DNA of 64,000 bases. It comes from Sinohyriopsis cumingii. Taxonomy: Eukaryota; Mollusca; Bivalvia; Unionida; Unionidae. Positions within the stretch are counted from its first letter, which is position 1. Every line of letters starts with the position of its first letter. The notes beneath the pieces were generated by a model, which was given only the letters and a program-made list of their open reading frames with translations, made no database searches and was not told where the DNA came from. Position numbers and translations under genes: made by a program. The DNA lies in NCBI GenBank assembly GCA_028554795.2, contig CM068827.1, positions 136,430,371 to 136,494,370 on the forward strand, written 5' to 3'. Positions 45,601-61,700 of the stretch are shown here, one piece after another.

Positions 45601-48600
45601 TTGCCTGTTAAATATATTCATGCATGTGTCTTTTAATGTTAAATTAAATGTTAATGTCAGCTAATCTTTGTAAACAGCATAGCTGAAGACCATTCCTAGA
45701 CATTCTTATTCAGTTTGGTTTGTATATTGTCTCATTAAACTAATAGTGCCTGTGGGAGTGGGGTGTTTCACCCTTTACATTTTGACAATTATTCATTAGC
45801 TTCTTATTGAATGTTGCTTGTTACTGGCATTTAAGCACACTTTAACTCATCCTAATGCTATTTATTATGATCATTGTCTGGTACATTCACATGCCTTTGA
45901 TGGGTTTGGTCTTTTCATTATAAACAGAGACATGGCTTTTTCTCTAATGTTTTGTATCAGTGCAGGGCCCTTTGTGATCCTGTCATGCTCTCACTCTGTT
46001 TCTTCTTTACAGGTTATAGGAAATAGTATTAAATATTATATCATGTACTGTTTTATTTAGCATATTCATATAAATAGTAAATATCACGAAAAGGCATAAG
46101 TTATCAATATTTTTTATCATTTTCAATCTTGCCATCCTACATCATGGGCATTTTTGGATCACTGTAGGCATTTATGCATTTTTTTTCAATCTCATCCCTC
46201 TGACAAGAAAATGGTTTGGCTGGAGTGTTTTGTGTAATAACAGCATTTGTATGGTTATTTTGTGCTGAGATGTGTAAAATGCCTTGCCCAAGGACACCAC
46301 AGTGTCAGATTGAGGCAGATTCAGTGGTGGGAATCAAATTTGTTACTTCTGATCATGAGTCCAGTGCTTTAATCGTTGAACCACAATGGCCTTGACAGAA
46401 AACCATCTGAAGTAAATAGCTACTACTTAGTTGTCTATGGTGACAGCATCCTTTTTCAAAGAAAATTGCTTTGAGCAAACTTAGCGGTAGTGACTTAACT
46501 CAAGTTGAGCATGCTTTTCCAGATGCTAGCTTCCAGTTCAAAATAATTCACTACAAGATGTGCTTCTTTATAATTATATAGCTCACCATAAACACTAAAC
46601 TAGTAGCTATTTCTCTCTGCTCATTTTCTTGTTTATGCAGATCTGATTTTTAAAATATTCATCACCCAGTTCTTGCACTTGCCTTTAATGCAAAAGCGAG
46701 ACGTGTTCTGCCTGCTTGTGCGACAGAATGTCAGATTCTTGCTAAACCTATCAATAAAAATGACTTAAAAAACTTGAATTGGCATACTTTAAACCTATCT
46801 TTCATATTTTCTCATCTTCAGATGTTAATAAAAGTAATAACACAATGCTCATAATCTTAAATGTGCAGAAGTACTTTAATCAAGCTTTTAAAACAGATTA
46901 TTCAACACCTGATAATGATTATATAATTATTTTGTATCTTGTTTGATTTAACCAGGGTCCAGTTTTACCAGGGAGTCATGCCATTGAGAGATATTTGATA
47001 GAAGATCATCTAAATAGAATCATCCACTCCAACCACAGGGAGAGAAAGGACTGGTAATTGCTGATATTTTCAACACATTCACACAAGTTCATGTTCTTCG
47101 TTGTTTTTCATGTAAAGCAGGGAATTACTGGTATCACTTTGGCAGTGGTGGTAGTTTAGTTAATTTATTGGCTGAATGCAAAGCAACTCTGGCCTGTGGA
47201 TTAATAGTATCTGATTGTCCATTTGTCTTTCTGATAATAGCACTTTAGTTAATGTTTGCACTTCCTTAGGTGTCTTTGTCTGCATAATAATGCATCTTGA
47301 TTTCTAAATACATATTGATGTGGGGTTTCAAAAAAGACTTCATATGATCATTCAGGCATCCTTTATGACTACCATTGTGGACATCTTGAATATATTATCC
47401 CTAATCCTTCTGAATGGACTGTCAGATAAGCATGGAAAGCAAGGTAAGATAAGCATTGGGTTTCACTAAAAGACTTACATTGTCTATTTGGTAATAAATG
47501 AAATGGTGCCCATCAGACCTCAAAATCACCACCATATATTTTGATGGATGTTCCTAATGTTAATGTGATTGGTTAAGTATTTTTGGAGAAACATTATTTA
47601 CTATACAATTTCCATTTTCATCTTTCAAGGAGAGCTGGATTACGACGTAGCAGAAAGAAATTTCTTACTGTGATTGGGTATTATAATGGTGCTGATCAGA
47701 CATCCAGTATGATAGCAGTTTTGAAAGTCTTTCTATCCCTTGTTCTTTTTATGGGATGGTCATACTGATACGTGGTTTTCACTAGAACTTCTCACTATTT
47801 GTAGTTGGTCCTATAAATGAAAATAATGTCAGGTGACTTCCCAAAATCTGACAGATCTTGAAATTGCTCCTTCCCTATAAGAGATGGCATTGTCAACACT
47901 TTCTTTTGCTTCCTTTTTGGAATATATAACTGTTCCTGTATTATAATGCTACAGTCTCCAAAATGGCTGCCTTGCTGGTCTACTGAAAATTTTTATGTTG
48001 CTATGTTTAAATGGATGGTAATATCACACTATTGCCCTAGTTAGCTTGGTCTAATGAAAATGGTGCTCATCTGATCTGTAACATGGCATAATAGCCATCT
48101 CAAAAATCTTTTTTAACAGTACTCCATTTGCATTGAATGGTGAAATTATGCTTGGGTTTTAATGAAAACACCTCATGCAATATTTAATTGGCTCTGAATG
48201 AAAATGGTGCACTTTTTTGAAAGCGTTCTAAAAATAAAACTATACTTAATTGACCTTGGGGTCAATATAGTGGTGATTGCATGCATTATTATATAGCACT
48301 GATCTTGTAAACTCAGTAACTTGTACATATACATGTGTATTTTGAACAGACTTTTTATTTAGTTACAGTACATTGAATACATTGATAGCCAGCACTCCTG
48401 CATTAATTTAAGTTTTGATTTATGTTTTTGGTTGTACTGGTTTGTAATATTGATAATACAAATAAGTATGAATGGATTTTTATCATTTAGCCTAGTTTGT
48501 GGATATATCTGATAGATAAGTTGAATGATACCATTTCATTAACTTCAAAAAAAATATTTACCTATAGATTAAACGAAAGTATCATGTGGTTATATATTGA

Positions 48601-51600
48601 ATCAACACAAGATCAGTGATGTTTTATCAGTCACAGCTTGTTTGGGGTCAAATGTCATGACAAACAATTTTGCACTGGTGAACATGTTAATTTAAACACA
48701 AGAAAACACTCTTGTTATCGATTTGATACGTTGGAGTTTCTTAAAAATATTAGAGGTGGTTTCAGTATTCTGCAGTTAAAATAGACGGAATGGTCTTATC
48801 TTGAATTTTGGGCAGTTCTTTTCAGACAGTAGAGGAACAGTCCCTTTGAGGGACTTTTTATCTAGTTTTGCTTTCCTTCACAAATGAGATGCCACATCTT
48901 ACAGGACACATAGTAAATGTCTGTCTTCCTATGGAAACATAGTCGAGCTTTTGATCTATCATTATATGACAGTTGAAAGTTATCATATAATATATGAAAG
49001 GTCCATATCTACTCTTTAACATTTATATTAAAATGAGCTCCCACAGACCCTGAAATGGGTAATTTTACTGATTCAGCAATTTGCTGGAATTTTTTAAATG
49101 AATTTGAAATTCAGATTGTTTGTTCTATGTTTACATTCCATTTGGGTTTGCATTTCATCTGTCATCCCATTATTTTGTATTTGCTGTCTCTGAAATTCAG
49201 TCTGATTTTGCATGTATTTCTTCTATTCATCATTTTCTTCTAATTTCATTAGTTATGAACAAAATGGAAATGCATCTATCGGTCAGATTTTTTGAGAGTA
49301 TTAAAGGGAGAGAACTATTGCTTTCCTGTCTAGTCTTATTAAAAGTATGCTTCAGTAAAACAGCTAACACCTGAAATGCAAAGGACAGCATTCTGTTGAT
49401 AAATTAAATAAAAATATAACCTCATATGCAGTAAATGTAATAATAGAGTTGTAGATTATTTTCCAGCAAATTTTACTATTTTCATTTTGTGCAGATAAAT
49501 ACTGAACAGATGCAACCAGTAGTGTTGGTGCCATTACATCAAAGGCAGTTTATATGTCTGCCTTGACAAGAACATTGTCGTGGCTTATAATGAGCGAAAT
49601 ATTGTCAGTGTAAAGAATCTGATACAGGATTATCATGTACAAGGATTTTAATGCGGAAATTAAAAAGTTGCCTGAGAATAATCAGTCTTCAGATTCATTG
49701 ACATAATGCATTTAGTCTTTGTTTTATTTTCATCCATGGTGTAGCAAGAAATTCTGAACCTCATCCAAAAACATTTTGTGGCCCTTTCCCAATAAACAGG
49801 TTGTTTGATGGGAAATTTGGCAGTCACTGGGCCTGGTCATCCCTGCAGTTGCTTCACCACAGGTTTTCAGTCATCATTCATCATTTTCCTTTTGCATTTA
49901 TTTGTGTTTATGCTTCATTTTGTTATAGATTAATTCTTCCTTTTGCATTCATTTAGCATACTGTTTTGATGTCTGTTGTAAAATGTTACATGTAAAAGGA
50001 CCTGTAATTGGTTTAGGAAGTTGTCCGTGTATGTGTACATGTATGCTCATATATCTGGACTGCTTGGTCATAATTCAAAGGCAGATTATTATATGGTCCT
50101 ACATTCTCATCCATAATCCATACAAGGTCTGTTGCAAATTGACATTTATTATTTCAACTTGTCAAAGACCACTGGACCAATCTAAGTTAGATTTAGATGT
50201 TACTAAAAATAGAATTGTGGATGACTTCTCAAAACTGTTTAGTAGATATTGCCTAAATTTTACAGCATGTCATAAAATCCTTTCAGTTTTGTACAAACCT
50301 TCAAATAATGTGTCAAAACTGCTAAACAGAAATTGTAGAAACAGAAACTGAACAAAGCTGATGGCATACTGGTATGAATGCCTATCAGATTTGAGGAAAT
50401 GATACTGATCTACCTTTAAACAGGTTCCATAGAGGACATTGAAAACTTTGAAAAGCCTTGAAAAATGAATTTGTCCCCCAAGGCCTTGAAAACACCTTGA
50501 AAAATCAAAATATTATCTGGGTACCTTGAAAAGACTGATTTTCTTGAAACCAAAAGGAATTAATAAATAGATTTCATTTTACAGATTTAAATAAAAAAGA
50601 AAAGGATAAAAAGCCCCAAAAACCAAAACAAAATAATTTCTTGCTAAGTTTGTGCCAGAACAGAAATTTCCACATCTGGCCAATGCACAGTCATACATTT
50701 TGAATTTCCGATTGTATGTAGCCCGGATGTATCTGTGGTTTAAATTTGAATAATTTGTACACTTTGAATTGTCTCGTTGCTGTTTCCAACTTTGGTTTCA
50801 AGATGGAAGAAAAGTATAAAGTTTGGATTATGAGATCTTTCTCAGACAGCTTTGCAAATTATGCCAGAAGGATATTGATTTGTGTGCAATGGGAGAGATT
50901 GCTTTTCGGTCACATGCAGCTGGAAGAAAAGAAACCCATTACAGCTAATATGGCAAAACAAGAAGCCTTCAGAATGAAATGTTTTTTGATGAAAGAAGTA
51001 GGTTTGTGAACACAGAGATTCAAGTTTTAAAATAGAAACTGTGTAAAGTCTTAATTATGAAATTAGTTAGATCTGATTCTATTTTTGGATTAAGTAGAAA
51101 TAGGACAGAAAATAATTGCAATCAATACAATAAATCTAAAAATATAGAATACAGCTAAGCTGAGAAAAATATTAATAAACTATAAAATAGTTTAAAATGT
51201 CCATATGCTGTTTTAAATAAGTGATAATATAAATAAGAAATATATTTGTTACTTTCTTTTTGTTTGATGGGGGTGGGTGAAGAAAAAAGGCAGGTACTGA
51301 AATAGACATTGAGAGAATGACAGCTGCTGCTGATGACTATGCATTGAAAGCAGAGACTCGTAGGAACATTTCTTTTATTACGACATCAAATAGTTTGAGG
51401 AAAAATGTATAGGAAAAAAATGGCTGAACTCGGAGCTCTTGAAACAACAGCTTGATGACAAGCTACAATAAGTGAAAAATTCACCCTAAAATATAATTTT
51501 ACACTTTGTAAATAGTGTGATGTAGACAGAGAAAAATGAACACTGTTCAGTGACTGTATATTATTCTATTGGCCATATGTAGCATGTTTAGTATTAATAG

Positions 51601-52689
51601 GAAGGATATCAATGATCATACTCTTGACTTCATGTTGTTTTTGATAATAAAAAATTTGCCATGAAATGTGCCTCGTAAGAAGTAATGGTAAGTATCAACT
51701 TGTGTTTACATATATTTTCATTCATGTCTCCTTTAAAATTACCATACTAATGCACCTTGAAAAACATGATTTTAAAACTTGAAAAACCTTGAGAAAATCT
51801 TGAAAATTTTGAAAGAAATATGCTACTAACCCAGCTTAAATATTGCATCATTTACTAAAAAACAAAAAAGCTATAAATGACATCAGAAAGTCCTCTCACA
51901 TCATATTATAGAGGTATTTCAGACTTAGATAATTTTGGTCCACCAACAAATATTGCTGTCGTTACTAAAAAAAAGAAGAAAAAACCACTACCCAGAACTA
52001 CACCAAATATTACAGAAAGTATTCTTTTTTATTTTTAGTGATGGAAATCCACTGTCAATTAAGGCCAGCTAAAAAAAATTTAAACCCCTGAAATGTATTT
52101 TTGCAGAAATTGCTCAAAGCTTTTGAACCAAATGTAATATAAAGCATCCTGGTTTGAATGCTGTTCGGTTCCTATTTACAAATAAATCTGGTATGCCATC
52201 CTGTATAGCAGTCATTACTAAAAATATAAAACCCATGAAATGACTGCTTTTATGAAACTATTTAACAGAATTTGAACAAATTTTCCAGCAAGCATCCTGG
52301 CATGAAGGACTCATTTTATTACAGATAAGAATTCCTTATCAAATATAGATGCATTACTAGAGAACAAAAAAACAAAGACATGAAGCAACTTGGAAATTTG
52401 ATCATCAGAATTTGACAGGAAGCATACTGGTGACCTTTCTGTTTTCTATGAATGATGCCAATGCATGATCAGATGTAGCCACTGTTACTAAATATATATA
52501 AAAAGACTGTAAATAACTTTTTTTGCCAAAAAACATACATGTTTTTAGTCGGCTGATCATCCCTGTCATTCATTGCTGACCCTAACACTTTTATCTCTGG
52601 GAAAAAATATGTTTAAAAGAATTTCCAGAAATTAATTTGTGCATCTCATTGAGCTTGTTTTGCCCAGCACTTGAGGCACTTAGTACGTG

Positions 52690-52775
<86 letters not shown>

Positions 52776-55700
52776 TAAAATTAGATCATATAAACCTTCG
52801 TACCTACCTTAATTTCAATACTAGTGCAATATGAAACATATTTATGGGGTGGGGGGCTTATCTACAAAAATCTTTTGTAAAGAATTGGAACAAATTTGAC
52901 AAAAGCATCCTGGCATGAACAAATGAAGCTGATCTGTCGTCTGATATAGCAAAATAAAGAAGCCTACAATTTTATTTTTTGTTGCCAGTCATGAACAAAT
53001 GAAGCTGATCTGTCGTCTGATATAGCAAAATAAAGAAGCCTACAATTTTATTCTTTGTTGCCAGTCAACAGAATCTGAAGAAATTTTGACAATAGACATC
53101 TTACCAACACTAATTTCTTGACTGTCTGTTCTTACATTTGACTAATAAATGTTTGGTGAGAAATCCCAGGCCTCATTACACCTCTTGCTTTTACACTAGT
53201 CTTACATATTACATTATGGTATTGTCCATCTGTTCGTTAACATATGCTTGGACGCTGAACAACTCTAACTCTCCCTGCACCATTCTGGACCATGAGTCAT
53301 GTTTCGGGATGAGGCCAAAGGGGTAACACATTCTGGTACTAAAGTGATTTTGATCACATATATTGAACAGTGCCTTCTGTCTTCACTTATATTTTAATAA
53401 CCCCTAACCCAGTTTGCTTCACATTTGGGATATATCATCATTACATACTTTTCTTTCTCCTTTTACCTGCCTGTCCCTGAGTAGGGTAATAGGTCAATAA
53501 TATATATATGTAGCTTGCTTGGGGCATATCATACGTATGACACCATCTCTGGTTTGTTGTTTTCTTGCATAAATATATTTTCATGTACTGGTATGTTGAC
53601 TAGACATAGAATTGAATTATTTTTATCGTTGCATGACATGTGTTATATTACCTTGAGTAAAGTCCTCTGTACCAGTAGTATGTAATTAGATATGCGTAAA
53701 AAGTAATACAAGATTTCTTTTCCAGTGCTGCGGCCTTGCTGAGTTTTCCATCGAAGAACAAAATACCTCTTAATTACATGATAGTGGAGGTATGACAGAT
53801 TATTATTTTCTCTTTCCGATATTGTTATTAATTTAAAAAATACAGTTATGACATGTACAGGTAGTTCTTGGAATTGATGTAGTTAGAGGTAGTCTTAATA
53901 TTAAGACATATAATTAGAATTTTTATATCAGCATTAGTTTAATTATTTAAAAAAATTGTTTAACCCTTTACCTCAGGCACTTTTGGATGCCTCTACCCTA
54001 TTCTCATGGAAGTACTATAGTACAACTCTATCTGATTTGCATATAGGCACATCTGGATGCCTGTGCACCATCTGCATGGAAGCATGTTTTGATGCCTACA
54101 ATAAACATCAGTCATTTTGAGCTGGTTTTTGTAGTGACACCTTTGAAGATAACCCCCAGTTAGATACTAAACGCATTGATGTAAATGGCCTTTATGTCAC
54201 ATTATGTGGTTGCTATTAAAGATGTAGTCATTATCACCGCTTAAAGTAACTGAGTCAGATTCTCTGCTCTCCAAAATGGAGACAGTGGATTTTGTTAAGC
54301 ACATTCTTGAGATCAGCTGATTAGAATTGTGAATTTAAAGGCTTCCGTAAATCACATATAGGCTTCAATATCAATGTTGGCAACACTGATTTTGGATAAT
54401 TTATCAAATTTGATGAGTTAGTGATACATAATTGGACAATTAACAGGTTCAGAAAGGTCAGCTATGGTCGGTCACACACCTTTACTGACTTGGTGTTGAA
54501 CGAGTTCTGTCAAAACTAATTTTACGATTATAAAGATCAGATTTTACTCATAAACTCATCTATAATAAAAGGTAGGTAAGAAAGATAAAATGGGTAAAAT
54601 TTATGTTGAACTCAACATATTTTTCACTGCTATAAACATTAGAGGCGGGCCTATTTTCATAAAGTCATTAAGTAACAAGTGTTCTGTTTACTGCACACTG
54701 TGGCTTTGGCCTACACAGTAACAGCAACAGATGCTGTGAAAGGTTAGAAAGTTGGTATCTTGCCTTGGGTCATATTCCTAATAAAGTCGTCAAACTTTGT
54801 GTATACTGTGCAAGTCCTGAAAGTTCGGAAGTAAACCTCTGCTGAAAATAATATACATTTAGGTACTTAAATACATTTTTTTTTTAAAAATGCATCTGTA
54901 TTTTTATACAAGTTTTGATAATGTTGTAAGTACACATTTGTATTATCTGTTTCAGGTGATGTTTGGCCAGTTGTTCCAGCTGCCAGAGCCACCCTACCTT
55001 GAGATTTTCTATGGATCGGAACTAATAGAATTATGCAAACTGCAGCCAGGGTCAATGCCACAAGTTGTATCCTTTTAAATGTACTTTTTTATTAAGTTAT
55101 AGGATAGAATTTATGCAGTGAATTATGGTGTTTGTCCTTTAAGTTTGATTGTGTTGGTAACATAGGAAGACATTGTTCATTGGATAGCCTCTTAATCTCT
55201 TTGAAATTATGTACACATATTAGACTGGTTCAGGTGTTAATTTTGCAATTCACAATTTTTCAGTTAAAATAATAATGTAAATTTTTTTGTCCATTTGTTT
55301 GCCAGTGCATCCATCATTCACACTTACATTTCTGTAGCAAAACTCCGAAATTGTGCTAGATTTCTCCTTCGAATATGTTTTCCCAATTGCATTATGAAAA
55401 TAAGCTCCACCACTACCTCTCAAATCCAGCATTTCCAGAAGATAAAAATGTTTGTCATTACCATGTATACAAAGGGAAGAAACTCTTGCCATTACCTCCC
55501 TATCACTCCTCGTGTTTGTTGCTAGTTTAAGCTTTCACTTGGTACAAGTAGCATCGTCCTACATAGCCGCTTCTAATCATTCAACAATCTGCATGAATTT
55601 GAACCATCCGTCCATAATTGTGGCGAATATTCTATGTTTTCATGTGTCCACAAAAGATTGGTAACCTTTATTGGGATATTTTTGTGGATAAATTTTGACC

Positions 55701-58700
55701 TTGTAAGTTGCACACGATAGCATCACATGCATGCGTACTGTATTTTTTGAGTTGCAGTCAGGGCTGAAATATAATATTTTGTGATATTGTGGATGCTATT
55801 TATAATTCAGACTGGTTATTCCCATTGTTATTTTTAGTTATTTGCAAAGGCAATGGCAGTGAAATATAATAAATGTCAGAGGTACAAGGTCAGCAAATAA
55901 AATTATGAAGTTTGCCTCACATGTACTTCTCCAAGCCACAGCTACAAAAGTCAAGACTTCCATACTTGTTAAGGAAGAGGAAAGTCAAGCTTTTGATCTG
56001 CTTCCTCAGTCTGTGAAACTTAGAAACATTTACAGTCATCTTTCAGACATTTTCTGCGACCTGAGGAATTCATGAGCCTTCTTTTGTTAGTTCGTTATCA
56101 GTTTCATATAACACATGCAGGTACCATGCACACTCAAAACATATGGCACTGACATTTTGAGCATTGATAAGAACAATTCAATAGTACAAGTGTCTAACCC
56201 ATTGTTCTATAAAGTCAAAGACAATATTTGATGCAACATCAAAACTTATGCGGAATATGGTGCCAGCATTATTGGTGATAGACTTCGCATCTTTGGCTCA
56301 TTTTTGTCCAACCAAAAATGCTGGGAATAAGCATGCATGGGAGTGGACAGGACAAATAGCCAAGGTGATCACTATGACAGTGCACCATTCTATGGCAAAA
56401 TTACATCTTCATTAAATCTCAGTTTAGTAAAATGTGACATTCTTGAAGCTACATCAAGTCATGGCTCTGAAGATTGCCTTTCAGGTCACTGCTGTTGTTC
56501 GGGGGTTGTTTGGAAGATATATGAAAGTGGGCAGCACAAGAAGTACCACTCCTACTATCCTTACCTACTCCCTCTCCTTTTAGTCCCCAGCAGTCTTTGC
56601 CACAAAGGTGAGATGTTAGGAGACAGAAGGAGAGATGACAGTGCTTCTTTCAGCAACAGCAATCTCAACCATACCAAGATTTCAGATGACAGCAGACATT
56701 TCAGCCTGGAAAGCAATTCAGTAAGGGAGAAAGGAAACAAAGTTTCTCTCACTTCAAGCCTTCCAACAGTCACCATTGACTTGTTATCCTCACTGCTGAT
56801 GGAGATTTCAAGTTGGTGCCAGACTGCTCCATTTTAGTCCTATAGGGATTCACTTTTTTCCAAACAATGAATGGGAAATCCAAATAGCTATGGAGGGGCT
56901 CCAGATTAATTTATCCAGCCTCTTTCTCTCATGTTTTCCCTTCTATAACATATATTACAACAGATCCCATGAAGGAAGAGATCTTAATGGAGCAATCACA
57001 TTACTCTCAATACTGGTGGTGCAGAGAATTCACAAGCCAAACTCTCCAGGATTTTTATTCAAGGCTTTGCCTGGTACCAAAGGCCAGTGGTAAACTTAGG
57101 TCATCGGTAGACTTAGGTCAGTGGTAGACTTCAGCTGGCTAAACAGATTCATGCTAGCACTGAATTTCAGGATTAAAACATTGTGATCACTATTCCATTC
57201 CCTCAGACATGAAAAGTTTATGAGCAGACTCAATCAAACTGCTTTTTTCATGTTTCGGTTCATCCATTTTCATGCAGGTTCATTCCATTTGCATTCAATG
57301 GATTAATTTACCTATTTCCTTTTCTACCTTTTTGACTAAATGTAAGCCCATGGACATTCACAAAAATAGTCAACAATGTCATATCCTTGTTTAGGATCTC
57401 CTCATTGGCAGTGACTTTGGCACATGACAATGGCATCCTTCAGAAACACATGGTAAGTATTATTTTGCTAAAGAAAATGAACAACCTTATACTTTTCACC
57501 CATCTTGATTTTCTCATGAAATTAAGAAAAGTCTTATGTTTTCCATACCTGCCAACCCTCACGATTTTGGCGTGAATTTCACGACTCTCTATAGCAATTC
57601 AAAGATTCACTCCAAAAAAAAATCATGAATTCCTGGACCCTCAGTCATCTTAAATCAAATAGCTTATCTTGTTAAGTGCTTGTCAAAATGGCAGCAGTGG
57701 TCACTGATGCCAATAACAGTCCCATAGTGCTAATCGTGATATTAGTAGAACTATATGCATTTGTTATAGTTTGCCCTGTAGCAAGTATTGTAAAGTATAT
57801 AATCTATATTTAGAACAGAATTTTTACAAATGCTCATGAAGAAAACCAGGGCCCAACTGATTTGTTTTTAAAAATGGCACATTTACATACATATAGCAGC
57901 TATAATTGTTTTAAAACAAACACTAAATGAAGACAGCTTTTTTTAGTGTAGGAATTTTTAAGATATTGAAAGATTAGCATATATCCTAATTTGCAGACAC
58001 CACTAATCGTTAATCGTTCAATGTTTCATCTTCAGTTTTGTAATTAAGCTATACTAACCTTCAAATGTTTTCACCTCCAAGGGAAAATATATGTATTCCA
58101 CAAAAAGTGAAGTATAGATTGGAGTACACCAAAAATTGGCCTTGCATTCAGCCATCAGACATCGATGTAGATTATGGTTTTCACACAGTAGTGTGCTGCG
58201 AATTTTAGAAATGGGAATGTGCACAGGGGCTTGTATTGTTGCTTACAATTTACCTGTCTTACATATAGTATATAATAATATATATTTTGGCTTGTGGCTG
58301 AATGATGTGAAAAAGCACACTGCTGGCAAAAAACATATTGATATTGCGAAAATTAAGAGCACCCACAGCAGATTTCAGCTTTGGAGTACTTCAAGCCATC
58401 TACACAAGCCGTCTTCCTGCAAGCTACCAGTGCTGAAGCACTGTTTATGAGTTTTCTTGTTGAATGTAACCTGCCTTTCTCTGTTGGAGATCAGCAACAG
58501 TGACAGTTAAAGAGTATTTCCTATTGTGAGGAAAAATAAGACAAACTTACGTGTCTCCTTAGGTGCTGAACATTTGCAACAATTTTAGTCACCAAGATTA
58601 ACCAGCAGGCAAGAAGCCTGAACTTTTTTGAAAACACATTTACCATGGCCTGATTGAGGAAGTCTGCCACAGCATCATACTATGACAAATAGTGTGAAGT

Positions 58701-61700
58701 TTGTGTATATCAGTAAATGTGGCTGTAAATAAATTTGTACATGTAATCAGTGTAAATAATATGTTTAAGTTTTATTTTGGGATTTTCATATAATGCGGTA
58801 CTGGCCTTTGAAGTTGATACGGTATACTTTTTCACTAATTGTGTTCAAAATTCACTAATTTTATCGCTCTTTTCACTAATTACGAGTCTAGGTGGTTCTT
58901 ATAGGGTGCTTCCTCCACCAAGTTACACTTGTCACCATGTATAGCCTATCGTGTGCTGAAAAATGGTGTTAAGCAGATGGCAACATTTTCTCAGACTCTT
59001 TGTGGAGAACATGTTAGTTCTGGTTACTAACAGTGGATATCACTTCATGATTTTTTTAAAAATGTTGGCATCATGGTAGAATGAATCCAGGTCATAACAT
59101 AGATATGTCAAACTTGATGGTGAACTTTGACCATACAAAGGATAAATCGCTCACCCTGTTTCGAAATGAGATCTCTCATGGGTTGAGACTTGGCTGATCT
59201 CGGAGAAGCCTCTTTGAAGATGTTACCTTAGGTGTTTTAATAATGCTATCTTTGGCATGCAGGATGAGTGAGCTCTTTCAGCAGACCTGAACTATTGCCC
59301 GGTTTCATAGCCAAGAACCATTTGCAGTCTGGGGGCAGTCGAAAGGTCATTATCCAGATTCTTTCCTCTGTTGGCAGCTAGTGAGATCTGGTCTGAGCTC
59401 TCAGAATTTACATGAAATGCATGGAGACTGTAGACCAGATGGCCATCAGACCTTTTTGAGGCCAGCACATCCTTCTCCACTGGATTTAACAAAGTTAAGG
59501 GAAAGTCATTCTCTTTCCTTATCTGAGTGCTGTGGTTGCTGTCCACATGACCTTTGTTTGTGCTTCTGTCCTATGAGGATAATGGTTTATGTTTATAGGT
59601 AGTTCAGACATTCCTTCCCATGAAAGAAGCCAGTGGTGGAGGTTGGATGATCATGCATTTCCTGTCACCTATTCTTTAACATTAAAGTGATTAGGAATGT
59701 GTTCAGGGTAAATGTGTTTCTTGGAGAATAATTTACTGATCACATTACTAATAAACCCGGGGCCCAGAGTGGCCAAGTGGTCTAAAGCGCTCTTCGTTAC
59801 GGATCACTGACACACACACAGTCTGCATGGGTACGAGTCTTGCATTTGGCTAATGTGGATATGTGAGAAAGCTTGCCAGTAGCTTCTCGTGGGTTGATGG
59901 TTCTTTCTGGGGCTTTCCCAGAGTTCTTCCTCCACCATTAATACTGGCCGCCATGTATTGCCTGTCAAGTGCTGAAAAATGGCGTTAAACCCTCCTATAC
60001 CCTCCATTATAAGGCAGTTACTTGTAGGGAAAGAAACCCATAGACTGCTTGTACAAGCAAAAAACATTGAAGTTGGCCTACGAATGCTACAAATACCTTG
60101 AAATAGAAACTCATGAATAAGTACCCGTTCAGAATGGAATTACACATATATTAGGAGTTTTACTAGGTGCTAGAGACTTGCATGTACAAAATAATTATAG
60201 CCTGAACTGAAAGTGAAATCGCTTAGGCTACCAGTGCAATACCTAGATGTGTGATGATGACAAAGTGTTAGCAAATTGTAAAAGCAGAACCTTGTTGGGA
60301 TAGGAAGAGAAAAAGTTGCTAAAGGCAGAACTTTGTCGGGACAGGAAGAGAAAAAGTTGGAAATATAGATGGAATATACTTTCCTTAGAAGTGAAAGACT
60401 CTTCCAGCTTGTAATGGTATATCTTCCAAATAGATTCAATATGCAAGGTCTTTTGTGATGAGAGCATGCTTACTGGCATGAGCAGAACTAGTAACTGCAG
60501 GGCCCCTAGACTTTGCCACCAATTCTTATACCTGAGGGGAGATCACTCTGCCCAACCACCCTATAGGTCGGCAGTCAACATTTAGATCGTTTTAATTAAA
60601 AGTAGTATCTGAGAGGGCTGGATTTGCAAGGTAATATTAGTCGTTCTCCTAACATATTATGATTGGGTAAGTATTCTTGAAGAAAAATATTTTACTATGA
60701 AAAATTGTTTTACATGTAAGTTTCTTTCTCCCACTACCTTTTTTTTTATACTATGAGGACTTTTTGAGTTTTTTGTTTGTTTGTTTTTTTAGTTTTTTCA
60801 GTGGTGCTAGTATTATACACCATGTCACTTTGGGTTGCAGTACTTGTAAATTTTTTATGACTTGTAGTTCCTTTGAAGTAATGGTAAATACAGATTGCTT
60901 TCAAGTACAGTTATTTTGTGTTTATATTTTACTTAATTTAAAAGCATTTTTGCTTTTATCATGATTCTGTGTTATTCCTTGAGAATATATAATACTAGTA
61001 AAATCTTACTGTGCCTTTTGTTATTGAAAAATTGTCATGTTCAGTATTTTCGTTTATTTTCTCTCCATCTATTGTCCGTCCATCCATCCATTCGTCCATC
61101 TATCCATCCATTTGATTTGGTGAGGAAAAATCCCAAACTTATACACATACCAGATTTATGGATAAGATGGACCTCCAATAATTCCTACAAAAAGAGATTG
61201 CGATAAAACTAGAATGATACGTCACTTTCGTAATTCTAGGACTGTAAATATATAAATACTCACTTATAAGTCAGGTTCAACTGCAGACTGCATAGACCCA
61301 GACCTGGTAAATATATTCATATTATGAAACCGTCAACAAGTCGTTCAGTCATGTAACAGACTGGGTTAGGGTTATAGAAAACTCTGCCATGATTTTATCT
61401 GCTTGCATGATTTTTACTTATGAATTTATTGACAATTTAATCATGGGCCAATATGTGTAAAGAATTTGAAATGAGTGAATGTTGGATGCAAATGTTTATG
61501 AATTTGGTTGAATCATTTCTTTGGTTTGCAGGCCTTGATAAACATGGCATTGAAATTAATCTGCAAGTTTTACACATTTATTACAGAATTCTATTTACAT
61601 TACAGTTCAGTATAATTAAAAATACATTTGGATTACTCTTACATAATACATTTATCATATGATGTTACACACATGTTAAATAACTTTTGCAAACAAGTCA

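Larger units (their letters stand above)
51840..53100 (+). repeat. Degenerate tandem array, unit about 170 bp
   Basis: Repeated phrases recur every 150-200 bases: GAATTTGAACAAATTT, AGCATCCTGGCATGAA, GC.GTCATTACTAAAAA. Copies are strongly diverged. It includes the TA tract and the 76 bp duplication listed separately. Confidence 0.6.

Noticed and set aside
56337..56837. 166-residue ORF in intron 13 as a gene
   Set aside because: Lies in the decayed DIRS-like region and the recognisable reverse-transcriptase motif downstream is in another frame; it is relic sequence.
59759..59850. tRNA-Leu/Ser-like gene
   Set aside because: Same SINE head as at 31797; body and tail follow directly.
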